Shown: positions 41,737 through 54,370, counted from the stretch's first letter. The stretch is 64,000 nt of DNA from Effrenium voratum (GCA_963377175.1 CAUJNA010003291.1:1-64000); one strand, 5' to 3'. Made by a program: numbers and translations. The notes: a model not told the origin generated them from the sequence alone.

Positions 41737-44700
41737 TAACCGATGTTGGCTATTTGGTCCTTTTCTTATTGGTTGTGGCTGGCATGCTCTGGCTGAACGC
41801 CTCAGCAATCTCCTTGGGCAATGTGCTGCGACTGTCCGAGCCCATCGACTACATGGGTCGTTTGTGCGGCTATGATGATGAGGCACGACCAAACAGGGCA
41901 GAGTTGCAAACAAGCGGGCGGGAAAGGCATTGGAGACCAAGCTGCCAAGTGCGCGTCCCAACCTGACTTGGCCTGAGGTGAGAGACAAAGCACTCGGTTA
42001 CCATCCGAACCCTTTCAATGACATGGTGATTTGTGTCTCATCCTGCCCGCAGACAGCCACTGATGGAAGCTTTACTCTGCCGGACGGACCAATGGGCAAG
42101 GGTTTCACCAGACCAGCATATCCCACCGCCAACATCTATGGCCAACTCTGTTTACCTCTGGACTTGGCACTTGCTCGCCTGATTATTTCTGTCAAGAGTG
42201 TCCAGACAGAGATGTATGTCGGCCTTGGTATCATTTTTACCTCGTCCGATGGAGTTCTTCTTGTCCTCATCATACCCTTCATCACCTCAGCCATCTACGT
42301 TATTGCACTCTTCTATGTCCCCACAGCTACCACTGCCCTAGCTTTCAGCATCACGGCGGTCACCTTGGCATTGGTCGGCATTTTGATGGATCTGGACATG
42401 AGCGTCATGATGGAGATCCCTTTGTTCAAGGAGACGCACCCGCTGATGCTGATGGTTCACCCGTACTTCCGCACCGCCTTCTACATTGGTGACTTGGCAA
42501 GTTAAAGGGGCCCTAAAGGCTTCAGCCCAAGCGAAAACCAAGGTATGGACAATGGGAGACCCTCCAGCCAAGTATCCTCCCTCCCACTAACGTGGCATCT
42601 GGCAGAAGGCCCCTCCAATAGGAAATTGATCTTCCAGGTACCTCCTACAGGTGCCATGGCAACGTGGGAGGAAGGGTAGGCCAAATTCATTTGCCACATT
42701 CCAGGAAAAATCTTGGTATACTTCTGCGTCTTTCTTTGGGGACCCCAAAATGATGGTTTTCCCGGTGGTTTCCCTTTGAAACCAAGCAAGTCTGTCTTTG
42801 GGAACCCCAAAATGATGGTTTTCCCGGTGGTCTGTCTTTGGGGACCCCAAAATGATGGTTTAAGCAAATCTGTCTTTGGGACTAAAAGGTGGTTTCCCCC
42901 CTTTAGCAAGATGCCCAGCAACCGATGTCCCTTTTTTCTTTCGCAGGCGGCCTGGGCTTCTTCTTGGTGCTGGCCACGAGCCTCTCGGCCATGAGCCGCG
43001 CCGCGGTCTTCCGCGAGTGCGTGGCCGCCCTCGCGGACCCCAACGTGCTGGTGACCGTCTTCGCCGCCGTGGCCTTCTCCGTGCTGCGCATCGCCTTCAT
43101 CCTCCACGCCTGCAGGCCAGGGGATTCTTTTTTGGAATTGGGGGGTGAGAATGTGCCTTTTTCGTTTTTTTTTTTTTGGGGGGGTTCAAAAGTACCGGGG
43201 GGGGGGGGGCTTTGTTGTTTTTTTGAGGTCTTGTTTGTAGTTTTGTTTGTGTGTTTGTTTTTCGATTCGTTCAATCACGACACCGGCCCAATTTGAGTTC
43301 CGAGCCCCTGGAACTCTGACACTAAAAAGCAACAGCCGTGTTTTTTGTTTTTCTTATTGTTTTTGGTTGGGGGGGGGAGGAGTCTCTCGTTTTGGCTCAC
43401 GGGTTTGCTTGCTGGTGCGGTAAGTAGGGAATCAGGCAATGAATCCAGGGGTCTCCTTGTCCCAAAAGTTCCCTGTCACGTTGTGAGGAGCCTTGCGCTG
43501 CTCATGAGCATCGTCACGCCTGTGGAGGCAACGGGCGGCTGACAATCACCTGACGTGCGATTGCTAAAAGGGAAGGCCGTTTTTGATTCGTGGGTTGCGG
43601 GGTGTGCAACCATTTTCTCGCCGATGTCTTATGGAGCGCTTCATTTGAAGCGTGGCTTCCAGGTCGAGCTGCGGCTCTTTGGGGAGGTGCACTTCGTGCC
43701 TCGTACTGCCTGGTCGCCCTTCTTCCTGAAAGGCGTCTTTTTCTATGTCTTCGGAGTTTTTTGGGTCCTGGAGTTCCTTTCCTTCAGCAACAAGTACATC
43801 ACCTCCCAGGCGCGCGGGCGATCGGTCCCATGGGATGACAGCTGCCTCGAGCTATGCCTGGTTTGCCCAGGTCATTTGTGCCAATTATTTCCACCTGAAG
43901 GCCCGCAATGCACAGATGCAGGAGATCAACAGTGGGCGGCCTGCGCCCATTCGATTTGCCGTGTACTCCATATTCAGACGCTCGGCCTAAGCTTGGGCTT
44001 GGATGCGCCCATGCATCCAGTCCGTTGTCTACTTGCTTAGATTTGATCTCCTGCGAGCCCAAACAGACGCCTCACTTCCGGCTGTTTGGATCTCAGATGA
44101 GACATCCGAGGATTTCATCTGGGGAGCATTGCCAAGGCTGCGCTGATGTCTGCTCCCTGCCGGCTCCTGCGCAGCGTGCCGCTGTGCAGAACTTGCTCCG
44201 CGGGGTTGGATCTCGGGCCACCCGTCCGCCAGCCGTTCGCGTCGCGCGGCTCAGGATCGGGCTGTTCGTGCCGGACAGGCCGAACCTCGACAAGTCCCTC
44301 AACCAGCAGTACCGCCGCCTGGCGATTTTTTTCTTCCCTGTAGCGCGTTGCAGGTTCTTGGGTTGGCCAATGCAACGCCCAAATTGCAGGAATCGCCTTC
44401 TACCTCTTCTGGCCCCTGATCAAAATCGACCTCCTCCTCCTGCGCTTCTACAAAGACAGCGTGATAGTGATGCTGGCGCTGAAGGGTTTCAAGTATATGG
44501 ACTCCGCTCGCCGCACGGAGGGGCTACTCAACAGATCCCGGGGGAAGATTCCGCACTTGACCAAGTTCACGTCCAGGATGGGGTGCTCATGATGTGGGCG
44601 CTTTTGTTTTTTGGATCTTAAAGAAGAAGTTTGTTTTGCCTAAAAAGTGTATTCTTTGATCCCTCACCCGCACTTCTGTCGCGCTAGCATTGAAGCTGCT

Positions 44701-45190
44701 GGGGGCGGTGCCATCATGTTCACTCGCCAGGATCGAAACATTCCTCAAGATGAGCGTTGGGCTGACGAGCATGATCTGGGCCTTCTTCTTGTTCCGCGAG
44801 CCGCGGCATGGAGTCTATCACCAAGTGGAGACGCTCACAGTGCACCTTGCCTGAACAAGGCTTTCTTCACCTTGCAAAGGCCAGATAGCGGAGCCGAGGA
44901 AAGATTCCGTGTCGCATATGTTCGTGACGCCGGAGCACTCACCACTGCTTGCAATGCCGGTACTCTTTCTTTTCGGTTTGTGGGTAGGCGATGGTATGCT
45001 TCACCTGATCACGATGGCATCCAATGCTCTGACCATTTGCTATTGCATCGACGTGGAGATGGTGGGCGGCACTGAGACGGATGCCCTGTACGCACCCCCG
45101 GCCCTGAAGCTGGTCTACCGGGATTTGGGCGGCGGCGAGTCTGAACGGGAGCTGGCGGAGCTGATGGCCAACAACGCGGTCATGCAGTAG
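41737..45190 (+). CDS. SLC44/choline-transporter-like (CTL) membrane protein, about ten exons
   Basis: CTL proteins are ten-helix membrane transporters for choline and related amines. Exon islands in order: 41737-41885 (TDVGYLVLFLLVVAGMLWLN, then DYMGRLCGYDDE); about 41975-42499 (NDMVICVSSCPQ, ANIYGQLCLPLDLALARLI, two helices); 42947-43117 (GFFLVLATSLSAMSRAAVF); 43590-43815 (FFLKGVFFYVFGVFWVLEFL); 43825-43994 (SSYAWFAQVICANYFHLKA); about 44110-44190 (HLGSIAKAALMSAPCRLLRS, the family signature); 44253-44322 (FVPDRPNLDKSLNQQYRRLA); 44390-44581 (SVIVMLALKGFKYMDSARRT); 44680-44850 (FLKMSVGLTSMIWAFFLFRE); 44906-45190 (HLITMASNALTICYCIDVEM, stop TAG at 45188). Exon borders are approximate. Introns hold foldback and tandem repeats. 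No frame break within exons was noticed, so the gene may be functional. Confidence 0.8.
42575..42676. mobile_element. Foldback element in a transporter intron
   Basis: Inverted ends tcctccctcccactaacgtg and, at right, caacgtgggaggaaggg, about 100 bp in total, starting some 75 bp after the exon's GT donor. Confidence 0.65.
42715..42900. repeat. Tandem repeat in a transporter intron
   Basis: Four uneven copies of tctgtctttggggacccc, three of them followed by aaaatgatggttt and two by tcccggtggt. Confidence 0.8.
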
Positions 45191-45462
45191 CGCCTCTCGC
45201 ACGGTTCGGCTCTTCACGGCCAGCGCCGGCACTTCGTCGCCGTTGGCCTCGTAGGGCCTCGTAGCGCCTCGCGGGGGACGCAAACGTGAACAAGTCACGG
45301 CGCTCGCGCAGGCGGATGAGATTGCGCGCCCGAGACGGAGAGCAGGGCACGCGGCCATGCCAATGCAAGGCCCAAAAGCGGCGAAAAGAGGACCTTGCAT
45401 CTGCATTGTGGGACCTGTGGGGGGCCCTCGGCAGCAAGTGCAGTGCAGTGTGCATGGCCAGG

Positions 45463-45544
45463 TTCGACATTTTTTCCGCGGCTACAACTTCACCGACGAA
45501 ATCGCCGACAAGTTCTTTGATTACTTAGACGAGGACCGCATGAG
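45463..45544 (+). CDS. Candidate exon, degenerate EF-hand-like
   Basis: Between a ccag acceptor and a gag|gtca donor, the frame reads RHFFRGYNFTDEIADKFFDY then LDEDRMR. The F-x-x-LD-x-D order recalls an EF-hand start, but the calcium loop is incomplete. It may belong to the gene whose clearer EF-hand exons lie further right. Confidence 0.3.
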
Positions 45545-46560
45545 GTCAGCTCAGCAGTTTTCTGCGACTTTTGCCGGTAGGAGAAGCTGGGGGAGCTTGA
45601 CTATGCCAAATTTGCCCGGGCCCAAGGCTTTGACAGGCGCCGTTGGCACCACAGAGTGGTGGTGAGACACTGGGCCCAGGTGAACTTTATTCGGCCGTTC
45701 TTGGAGGGCGCCATCAATGGCACGCCGCTGACTGCGCGTGCTCGGCTCAGGAAGTCGACCAGGTGTTGGCCAAGGTGTTGTCTAAGTAATCTGTTGCCAG
45801 GAGTTCCCATCTAACTAATTTGTTGCCACATGACGTGAGACATGCTCAGTTTGTCAGGCGACTTGACAAAAGGGAAAGGGGCGCCGCGGCCTTGGCAATG
45901 GGCAGTCGAAGTGTGTTGTGCTTCCCCTAGAGCCATACCTGTTTTTGTAGCTGGTTTCTGCCACTGCCAACAGGCGTTAGGTCAACTCATGGTGGTTGTT
46001 GGGACACATTTTACATTTTTGCTTATTGTGGTTTAGTGGCAACTCCCCACTTAATTGCTAAAGTTTAGATTTTTGCTCCCCTAACCCAACGTCAACCAAG
46101 AACTGCAAGGCTTTGGTCTGTTGGCGAGGCTGGACTACGTCCTGGAAGGTTTGCTCGATGCAACTGAAGAGGGTCAAGAGCAGCCGGGGACCCGAGAGAT
46201 GTCAACTTGGGGTATGGGCCATGTGCCTAGCCTCCAGGTGGTTCTTGCGGAGGATTTGCTGATTTGGAAGTCTTAAGCGCTTCCCAGCCAGCTTAAAAAG
46301 CTTCGCTGGATGCCACGTTCTCTGAGGCTGGCTACCTTTGATGCAAAGTTTCAGGTGCGGATTCGCATCGCATTGTTCGGTGTCTCTCTTTTGGTTGTTT
46401 GGAGTGTTTGGGTTTGTCTCACAGCCCCTCAAAAGAAAAAAAACAAAACAAAAACGTTTGGTTTCCTGTTTGGCTTTCCTCAAAGGCATCCCGTGTCCGT
46501 GGGGCCTCCAGTTTTGGTTTTGAGCGGTGTGTCCGCCCAGGCTTGCTCTAGGTGCGCTGC
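45545..46560. other. Mostly non-coding; dispersed repeat D copy 3 at 45990-46110
   Basis: 45990-46110 repeats the order of 18938-19112: ggtggttgttgggacacatt, ttgtggtttagtggcaactc, aattgctaaagttt, and ctaacccaacgtcaaccaag. No other gene signal is firm. Confidence 0.45.
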
Positions 46561-46564
46561 ATTG

Positions 46565-46735
46565 CATTCAACAGAAGGTGTTGAGTGTGTGGGTGTGTAT
46601 GTGTGTGGGTGTGTAGGTGTGTGGGTGTGTAGGGTGTGTGGGTGTGTAGATGTGTAGGTGTATGTGCTTGTGTTTGCCTGTGTGTGTTTGTGTGTTTGTG
46701 TTTGTGTGTGTGTGTGTCCGAGTGTGCGCGTGCGC
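46565..46735. repeat. GT-rich microsatellite
   Basis: ggtgtgtgggtgtgtag units. The Cys/Val-rich and His/Thr-rich ORFs are artefacts. Confidence 0.9.
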
Positions 46736-46739
46736 ATGC

Positions 46740-47830
46740 AACTCACTTCAGATGCCACATGCACGTGCAGGACACGCTGAGGGTACTGGCCAGAAAGGCA
46801 GGCAGTCTTGAGAGACAGGGCAAATCGCCGCCATTTGATTCGGCCTATGCTTGCTTGTGGTACTTTGCTATCTCGGGCTTCTCGTTGTTTCCGTCAGAAG
46901 GGGCGCTACCCTTCAGCAAGCCTGTGTTGCTTTACGCCCATGGTGACATGAGCAAGTGTTGTACAAGCCCTCCGCCAAATTCGTGGAGGCTTGCAGTCAG
47001 CATTCTGGACAGTGGCCCACTGCGCCGCCGCGACCACATTTCGCAATCCCTTGTGCTCGAGTTGCCAGAAGTACGGGCCTTTGAGGTGAATAGTTAGTGG
47101 GAACCCAGGATGAATGAATTTGTTTTACTTGTTTAGGTGTCCCGTGTGAGAGGGAATCCTTCGCCTTCGGCAAACATCCCTTCATTTGTTCCCCTGCTTG
47201 ATTATGGAGGATGCATTGTGGAGACTCGAGCAAACACCTTGAGAATCTGGGGTCCAGATCAAGGCAGCAGATGCCTCAAGACCCGCCAATCCGGAATCCC
47301 CTTTGTGAAACATGCTGGATCTCATGCAATGCCGCGCGCTGTTGCTGGCCTTTTTCGACCTGCAGGAGCTTGCATGGCTTGCTGATGTCTTTTGTCCAGA
47401 GTCAGGTGGGAAGTTTTGCCATGGGGACTTTTGCATGTTGGTGTTGACCAGTTGAAGGCAGGGGTCCGCGGCACTTCGCAGGAGCTGGCCTGCTCTGAAG
47501 GGGGACGGATTGTGGAGGAGCTTCGGTTCTTTCGTTGGCTCGTGGTGGTCACTGGAATGCTGTCGTGGCAAAACCGTTTTGTTGCTTGTGCAGGATAGGG
47601 TGAGGATGAGAGTGAGAAGAGACATTGGAAAGGCGATACCGAATTGTAAGTCCAACAGTCAACTATCAACAGTGCATTTAGAGAAACCTTCCATGCTGTT
47701 AGACGAGATTGAGGCAATGATGGTGATTTTGTTTTGTTTTGGTAGAACATCAACGCCGTCGCAAGCTCTTTATCAGCAACGGCTATGTTGACATTGGAGG
47801 ATAGTTTCAACTTGCCGCAGGACTTGGACA
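46740..47830. other. No firm gene; one possible exon
   Basis: A frame at 46760-47097 (YACLWYFAISGFSLFPSEGA, SWRLAVSILDSGPLRRRDHI) is exon-like but unrecognised. The rest is T-rich, intron-like sequence. Confidence 0.35.
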
Positions 47831-47833
47831 TTC

Positions 47834-48951
47834 ATGGTAGAATTTCGGGCCGTTCACCCCTTTGAACGGAATGCGAAGCAGTCGCCGCTTTGCAAGTCGC
47901 TCGTCAGCCCCTGCAAGGAGCGAAATAATGTGGTGCACGCCCTGGAGAAGAATCGCTCGCTCCAGGATTTCGTCACCAGTGGGCAGTTCCCCAGGCCAGC
48001 TTTGCGCGGCAAGCCGTTCGCTGGCCGTTCGAGCCAGGTTCCGTTTTTTTCTTCTTCATTTTTGTTTCTTCTCTGTGGCACTTTGACACATGTGTTTGTC
48101 TCAGAATGGGTACTGCCCCCAAAATGCGTGTGATTTTGTCTCAAAATATGGGGTTAAAACCCCCCCCCTGCCCCGCCCCAAAATGTTGGTTTTCCTTTGG
48201 TTTTCCCCCTCAAGCCAAAGGGACCGGAAGCCCCATGCCCAGGTTGCAGGAACTCTACCGACGCTACATGAAGGGGCTGAGTGACAAGGACGAGGAGCTC
48301 GCGGACGCCTTTGCCTTCGTGCGGCTTTTGGATTTAGCGAGGGAAGCCTTGTACGAAGAAAAGGAGGAGCTCGTGGCCCCTTGGCTGCCTGAGGCGCTTT
48401 GCGAGCTGAAGATGCAGGGCTTCGACTTGGTGCAGCTCAAGGCGGTGAACCGTTTGCGGAACGCGTTCAAGTACCAGACCTCGAAGCGCCTCGAGATTCC
48501 TCAGGGGAAGGCCAGCCAGATCGCAAAGCAGTTGAACGAGATGTCCCTCTCAACGGACGTGGAGGTTCGCGAGGCCTTGGTGGGCTTGCTCCCGGAGGAA
48601 TGCCACCCGCACCTCTCTCTTGACCAACTTTGGGCCGACTACCGGAACGAAGTCGGAGGCGAGCCGAAGCCGATCGAGCTGCCTGGCGCCTTACACTTGC
48701 TGGGAACGCATTGGTTCAAGTGTCGTGCGGCGCCCCGGCTCCTTGCAAAGTTGGACGTGCAGCTCAACGCTGACAAGTTGTTTGCCGTAAGCGACGGCGC
48801 TTTCTTCCACGGGGCCCTGAAGATCCTAGCGGACAAGTATGCCGACCTTAAGGAGGTGCCGGACATAGGGCCGCTGCTGCTGGGGCATGGCAAAGTGAAA
48901 GACTTGGAGACGCGCTTGCGGCAACGCGCCAGTCGGGAGAGTCGTAGATAG
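47834..48951 (+). CDS. Unrecognised helical protein, two exons
   Basis: First exon, about 47834-48034, reads KERNNVVHALEKNRSLQDFV, then PRPALRGKPFAGRSSQ, and ends at cag|gttccg. A T-rich intron of about 190 bp follows. The main exon runs from around ATG 48235 to TAG 48951 (about 239 residues) and is charged and helical: QELYRRYMKGLSDKDEELAD, NRLRNAFKYQTSKRLEIPQ, ALVGLLPEECHPHLSLDQLW, KVKDLETRLRQRASRE. Codon and GC bias match other exons of the window, and no frame breaks occur. No domain was recognised and there is no signal peptide or membrane segment. It lies 2.6 kb downstream of the transporter on the same strand. Confidence 0.6.
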
Positions 48952-48959
48952 GTACCCCA

Positions 48960-50280
48960 TGCGCAAGCAGCCAGCTGTCCGCCTGCTGCTTGTACCCAAG
49001 GCATTTTGTCGCCTGCAGCATCCAATGCGTTTGTCGCCTGGCTGGAGGTTTGCCGCTGTACAGGTTGGATTGCACGAGACCAGCGCATGTACAGAATCGA
49101 CATTCACGGCGCATGAAAATGACAGCAAAATCAAGAAGTCAGGAAGAATGTTCTAGTTTATGATTCCCGACATTTCACCCAGGGACACCCCCTATTAAAC
49201 TGGGGGTTGACTAGTATGGGGGCAACGTTATCGTCATGTTTCCGGCTCCTGAGCAGCCGGCAAGATACCACCTTCAAGCTCGTCACTAGCTCCCCATTGT
49301 GCCTCCTTAATGTTCGGACTGGCGGATGGTCTGTAAGATTTAAGTGCTGATATGTAATGAGATTGGATTGAGTTTTATTGCAGACATATCATGTTTCAAC
49401 GTCTGTTTGTTGAGTCAGAGCATGTCACACATTTCATGAGGTTCGACGACAAACTCACAACCATTCAAGCCAACTCATGCACAAACTTGGAATTTATGTA
49501 TACCTTGGTATGTATGACAGGTGAACGCGCAATAATGAAAATAGTAGGCATTGCGTAGGTACGATTACGACTATCAACAGTATTTGAGTTTTGCCTCCCC
49601 CCTCCATGAACGTCACCATCTCACAAATCCAAGGGAGAAGAACAACCATGTGTCAGGTGCAGGAGCGGTTTGGCAGCTTGAGCGCAGCATTCCGGCATGT
49701 GGCCAGCCACTTAGAACATGTACACAGGTGTGTCATGGCAAACAATGATGTCATGACGTGCAATGTCTTCAAGTGATTTCAACTTCACGCCAGTGGATGA
49801 CAAGCGGTGGGCGTGAACAACGGGGGCGTGTGATGCCCTTCCGTGCTTCCATCCGCTCTTATGACATGCGCTCCCAGCCGTGACCAGCCAAACCAGAGCC
49901 CCCTCAAATCCTTCAAAGAAATTGCTTACACCTGGGTGTTGTCAGCAGGCTCATATTTTTCATCCTGAGGACTTGGACAGGAATGGCATCATGACGAGGA
50001 CCTGTGCAGCTTTTGCTTCGCTGAGGTGGCAGTGCCCCCCAATGGCTAGGAATGAGACGCGGTACCTGTTCCGCCTCTGCAACATCCCGGAGGAGTTCCA
50101 GCGAACAGACATTTCTTTGGTGCATTTTGCCAAGGGAGGTTAGGGCTTTAACTTTTTGCCAACTAATGGGTTGTCCATTAAAGTTCACCAAAGTTATATA
50201 AACAACTTCTGCGGGGGAGCAGAGTTCGCCGCCGAGATTTCTTCCCCCCCCCCCCTTTTGTGTTTTTCCTTCTCCGCCTC
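48960..50280. other. Intergenic, no gene recognised
   Basis: 49170-49225 has the phrase acaccccctattaaactggg related to repeats at 40800 and 55090. A frame at 49880-50143 (DLDRNGIMTRTCAAFASL) hints at a decayed EF-hand exon but is not firm. Confidence 0.35.
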
Positions 50281-50284
50281 GTTT

Positions 50285-50677
50285 CCGTGACGTCGCGCTC
50301 CGCGAAGTCCAGGAGTTGGCCAACAAGTACCACAGCGCGGTGGACACCAACGGCTCCGGGGAGATCTCCTTCCAGGAGCGAAGCTGCGATGCTGGGAGTA
50401 GCGGCGGGGCTGGAGGGGCGCGCATCAACCGGCCGAAGGTTGGCCCCATATGAACCAGCCCCAGTGTAATAGGGGGGGTGTTTTTGGGTGGCTGGGGGAA
50501 TCAGGCCACTTCTGGAGGCGAAAAAAATCACCAGGAAATGAACTGGGGTTGATATGGGGTCAACATTTGGGAGGGTTTTGACGCCCAGGAGCTGCGCGAA
50601 AGCTTGGCGCCCTACATCAGCACTGAGGACGGGAGATGGTTGCGCAGATTGGAGGTTCGCATGGGGTCCGTTGCCAT
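50285..50677 (+). CDS. EF-hand calcium-binding exons
   Basis: First island (about 50290-50377) reads DVALREVQELANKYHSAVD followed by the loop DTNGSGEISFQE. Acidic or polar residues at positions 1, 3, 5, 9 and 12 and Gly at position 6 make a proper calcium loop. A second island (about 50580-50676) reads FDAQELRESLAPYISTEDG. An intron with foldback-type repeats lies between. These probably belong to one regulatory Ca2+-sensing protein; links to the PX exons downstream or to the EF-hand exons at 56-59 kb are unproven. Confidence 0.6.
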
Positions 50678-50924
50678 ATGCAGAGGTGTCCGTGCGCGCC
50701 AGGAGTTTGCTGACATGAAGAAGGAGAGGGCTGAGTGGGTCAGCCTTAGGTTGGGTGTGCAGGAAGGTCAGCCTTGAGTATACGAACACTACAAACAGGT
50801 CGCACGGCCAAGGTGTGTCCAACTGCATTTGGCTCAGTGAAAAAAGGAGGCAGCAGAGCAGAGCTGAGTCGCAAGCCATGGACTTTGGCCTTCGTCCTGG
50901 GTGGGGCTGGGTGCCATTGCTGCA

Positions 50925-51085
50925 TTGGTGGATTTGTGGGTTGCAAGCCAAAGGGGAGTGATTTGCTTCAGCCTTTTGGACCCAAGGGCCCGCAAATGGG
51001 GTGAATTTGTGGGTTGCAAGGCAGGGGGTGGGTGCAGAGTTGCCAGGATCTGCTTCAAATTGTTTGGAGCCAAGGGGCCGCACTG
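50925..51085. repeat. Two imperfect tandem copies of about 75 bp
   Basis: Both copies start atttgtgggttgcaag and end in caaggggccgca-type sequence (cccaagggcccgcaaatg in the first). Intronic or intergenic. Confidence 0.6.
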
Positions 51086-51659
51086 GCACCGGCACCGACA
51101 TCACCATCACGGGCTTGGGCCAGTGGGAGTGGCAGCGGAAGCAGTTACCCCACCAGGGACTGGCAAGGTTTGCTTGTGTTTGCTGCTTTGCATTGCGTCC
51201 AGCTGCACATTTTTGTGGTGCAGCACAGCCTTTTGCTGTGCACTGACAAGAGTCCACCCCTTCAGAAGTCTATTTTTTCCCGTTCCGGACGGCTTGGAGC
51301 GAAGCTGGGCCCATGAGGCGTTGGTGGGTGGCGCAACCGCAGCGGTGGTGTCCTCCATCTCCCGGTCTCGGGCGCATCGGGCGCCCCTTCCGCCCCAGCA
51401 GGTGCTGGTGCTGCCAAGCTACCCACAGAGGGTGCAAGGCGGGAACGGGGCGGGGTAGGTTTTCGCACATGCAGTCGAAGACAGTCGAATGCATCAACGC
51501 CTTTCGGCTGGTTTTTTAGACCCCAGGGTTTATCTGCACGCAAGTCGGCCTCGCCCAAAATGCCATCGTTAGGAAGCCAGGAGCTGAAATGACAAGCCGT
51601 TTGGCCAAGCACAAGTCGTTTGGCCAAGCATATATGTATATATATATATATATGCATCC

Positions 51660-52769
51660 CGCAGTTGGAGTTCCCACACAAGCTCCACTTCAAGCGCCTC
51701 CCATTGTGGCGCCTGCGCGGCTCGCGCCGCAGCTTGCGCCGCGAGCCACCCCAGCGCCGCAGCTTGGGGACGTGGTGGCGCCAAGCACGCAGCCGCTGGG
51801 CGTCTTCGCCGTGCGGCTGCCACCTCAGTCACTTGGCAGCTATGGCTAGCCCTTCCTGTGGGCTTCACGTATGACTCAGCCGGTCTAAGAGCGCTCCGCT
51901 GCTTGTTGCGGCCACGTGCCACGTTGGCTTAGCAAGGCTACTGGAGCTGCGGGATTCCGTGACGTTCTTTGCCGTGGAAGTAGCCGCCGAAAGCGGGCAT
52001 TGGAGAGTCATGCGCCGCTACAACGACTTCCATGAGCTCAAGGAGGGCCGCCGGCCATGCGGCCAGCAAACCAACCCCCCCACCATGCAAAGGGCAAGAG
52101 GCCGTGAGACTTGCGATGTCCAATCTGAAGCTTGCCGCAAGAGGGCCCTGTTTGCCCACATTTGTTTGAAGCAGTATCCCTCACTCTCAGGCTGTTCATA
52201 GAGAATGCGCAGGCCCCCGCCCCCCAACCACCCAGCCCGTAGCCCGCCGCATAATTTTTCTCCACCCCTCCCGAGTTTCGAGCCCCGAGCCCCGAGGAGC
52301 AGCTGCGGGGCTCCACGTCGTTCCCGGGGGCGCCCTTCCCCCGGAAGGACGGGCTGCGCGTCAGCGGCCCCAAGTTGGAGCTCCGCCGGCAAGGTCGGCG
52401 CGGTGTGGTTTTCTTCGGGGGGGGGGGGGGCAGCCCCTTTTCGTTTTCAGGGAGACAAACCTATTTGGGGAGCTTGGCGCCCCAACTTGGGAGGCAGGCA
52501 ATCGGCACTCCCGTGAGACACATTTCCCCCCGTTCGTCAGTGGGATTTTTTTGGGGGGCATTTGAGCAGCAGGTTTAGAGCTTTGGCTGCAGCGGGTGGT
52601 GGAGCACCCGCGCTCTGCGGGCGACTGGGCCCCCGCGTTGCAGGGCTTCCTGCAGGCGGGGCGGCAGATGGGCCCCCCAACCCCGGCGCCGCCGACTCCG
52701 CTTCCGCTTCCGCCGGCCCCTCCAGCTCCGCCGCCGGAGGTGGCGTCGGATGCTGCTCGGAGACAGTGA
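51660..52769 (+). CDS. PX-domain protein, three exons
   Basis: PX domains bind phosphoinositides on endosomal and plasma membranes. Exon 1 (about 51935-52047) gives SVTFFAVEVAAESGHWRVMR then RYNDFHELKE, the classic R-R-Y-x-DF lipid-binding motif. Exon 2 (about 52283-52395) gives FPGAPFPRKDGLRVSGPKLE and LRRQ, the Pro-rich loop and basic turn. Exon 3 (about 52571-52769) gives LELWLQRVVEHPRSAGDWAP, ALQGFLQAGRQM, the terminal helix pair, then a Pro/Ala tail to a stop. A Pro/Ala-rich frame at 51655-51849 (APQLAPRATPAPQLGD) may be an upstream exon. All three key PX motifs are intact, unlike in the PX-like/F-box ORF at 17.3 kb. Confidence 0.75.
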
Positions 52770-53890
52770 GTTGCAACACCCAGGTTGAAGGCCAGACAGT
52801 CCCAACCACATTGGGCAGCCGCTCTTTCTCTTGGTTTGGGGTGAGCCTCTTTATCAGTTTTTGATGACGACTGAAGAGGCTGTGATTCAAGACCTCAATT
52901 TTGCCTCCCGTTGTTGGCATGTTGACGACACAGGTTCCGGTTGGCCGTTGTGGTGCCGCTGAGGTCTTGTTGGAAATCGTCATTCCAGCGGGCGTCAGAG
53001 AAGGCGCGGGCGCTTTTTGCGCGTTTTGAATTTCTGGGAGTGCCGGGTTGCTTTTTTGGGGGCAAGAAAACAAGTGCAGGCCAGTTGCTGGCGGTCACTG
53101 TGCCCGATGGGAGCCAGAAGAACATATCAGTGCCGAAGGCAGGGCCGCAGAAGTCGTGTCCTTTTGTGAGGGTACCCTTTTTGGGGTGATGTTAAAAGGA
53201 AACCACAAGAACAACCTCCGTTTTGGGGGGTTACCTAGTTTTGAGACACTCCCAGGTGTTGCAAGTTGGAACCCATGTTGGAGTTGCCGATTCTTGCCAA
53301 TTTGTGGACGAGCGTTCGTGATGGCAGCTGAACACGGCAATAAGCTCAGCCTTGCGATAGCAGGGGAGCAGGCCAATCAAAGATGGGCCTACAGTCATCA
53401 AGCTCCACGCAAACAAGCGTAGAGCCAATGCTGGTACAAAATCAACAAATCCACATGCCTATTTCTGTCCAAGTGTGCCTTCGCCGGCGTTTCGTGTGAG
53501 GCGGCAGAATATTGATCACACCCGGCGATGGATTCCCAATGCCAAAAGCCTCCAGCGCTTTTTTGCCGTCTTTGGGGTTTTCCTTGAACAGTTCGACGCG
53601 GTAGTCGCAGCCATAGGCTGAACGTGGGATACCCGCTCTCCCACGTTTTCATGGCACAGGCGGCCGAAAAAGAGGGGACTGATCTCCCAGATGGCCTGCA
53701 GGTCCCCCATGTGAAGGCCACTGGGGCTTCCAGCCATTCAAACCAAAGGGGGGTGCCAGACGGCGAGATTCTGAGGGCTGTGCCGGCGGCTCGAAGCTGG
53801 AGCTGGTCTACCGCGCCGCCGAGAACACGCTGGTGCCGGCGTGAAGTTCTGAAGGCGGGAGGGCGTCCCCCCGAAGGAATCCATGCCGCG
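52770..53890. other. Mostly non-coding; possible small exon near 53.8 kb
   Basis: 53170-53245 carries gagggtaccctttttgggg and related G/T phrases seen in other introns. The frame GSKLELVYRAAENTLVPA (about 53790-53843) is exon-like, ending at a TGA. Confidence 0.35.
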
Positions 53891-53893
53891 GCG

Positions 53894-54010
53894 GTATGGC
53901 CATGGGTCAGAAGCTAGGGCGATCCCATTTTGGGGCGGAGGAACACCCATGGACCACCTATTTTGATGTTCACCAGGGGTTTCCTGGGTTTTGACCCACA
54001 GCCATGTGAG
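53894..54010. mobile_element. Inverted-repeat element, family C, copy 1
   Basis: Left end ggtatggccatgggtcagaa, right end ggttttgacccacagccatg. No ORF. Confidence 0.6.
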
Positions 54011-54275
54011 TTCGGATTCAAACAAGCCCCGAAATGATTGGCCTTCCTTTGGTTTCCATTTCCAGCGGGTTTTCCTGGACAGAGGATCCCCCCCGCCGCC
54101 ATCCCCCAGAATTTGGTCACAAGGCCCCGGCTGAGGTCTGCCCTCCGACGAGTTACTTGGACTCTGAAGCGAGGAAACCGGTTTCACCCAGGTCGTTGTT
54201 GGCCGTGGAAGCTTGTACAGCCAGTGCTGAAGGCGAAGGTGCGGAAGGCCCTCAGGCACCCGAGAATCCATTGGG

Positions 54276-54370
54276 CTGTGGGTCAAAACCAATGGTACCC
54301 ACCCATTTTAGTCTATTTTATTGGGGATTGAGATGTTCACTGGGGGTACGGGATTTTGACCCATCGCCAT
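54276..54370. mobile_element. Inverted-repeat element, family C, copy 2
   Basis: Left end gctgtgggtcaaaaccaatg, right end gggattttgacccatcgcc. Confidence 0.65.
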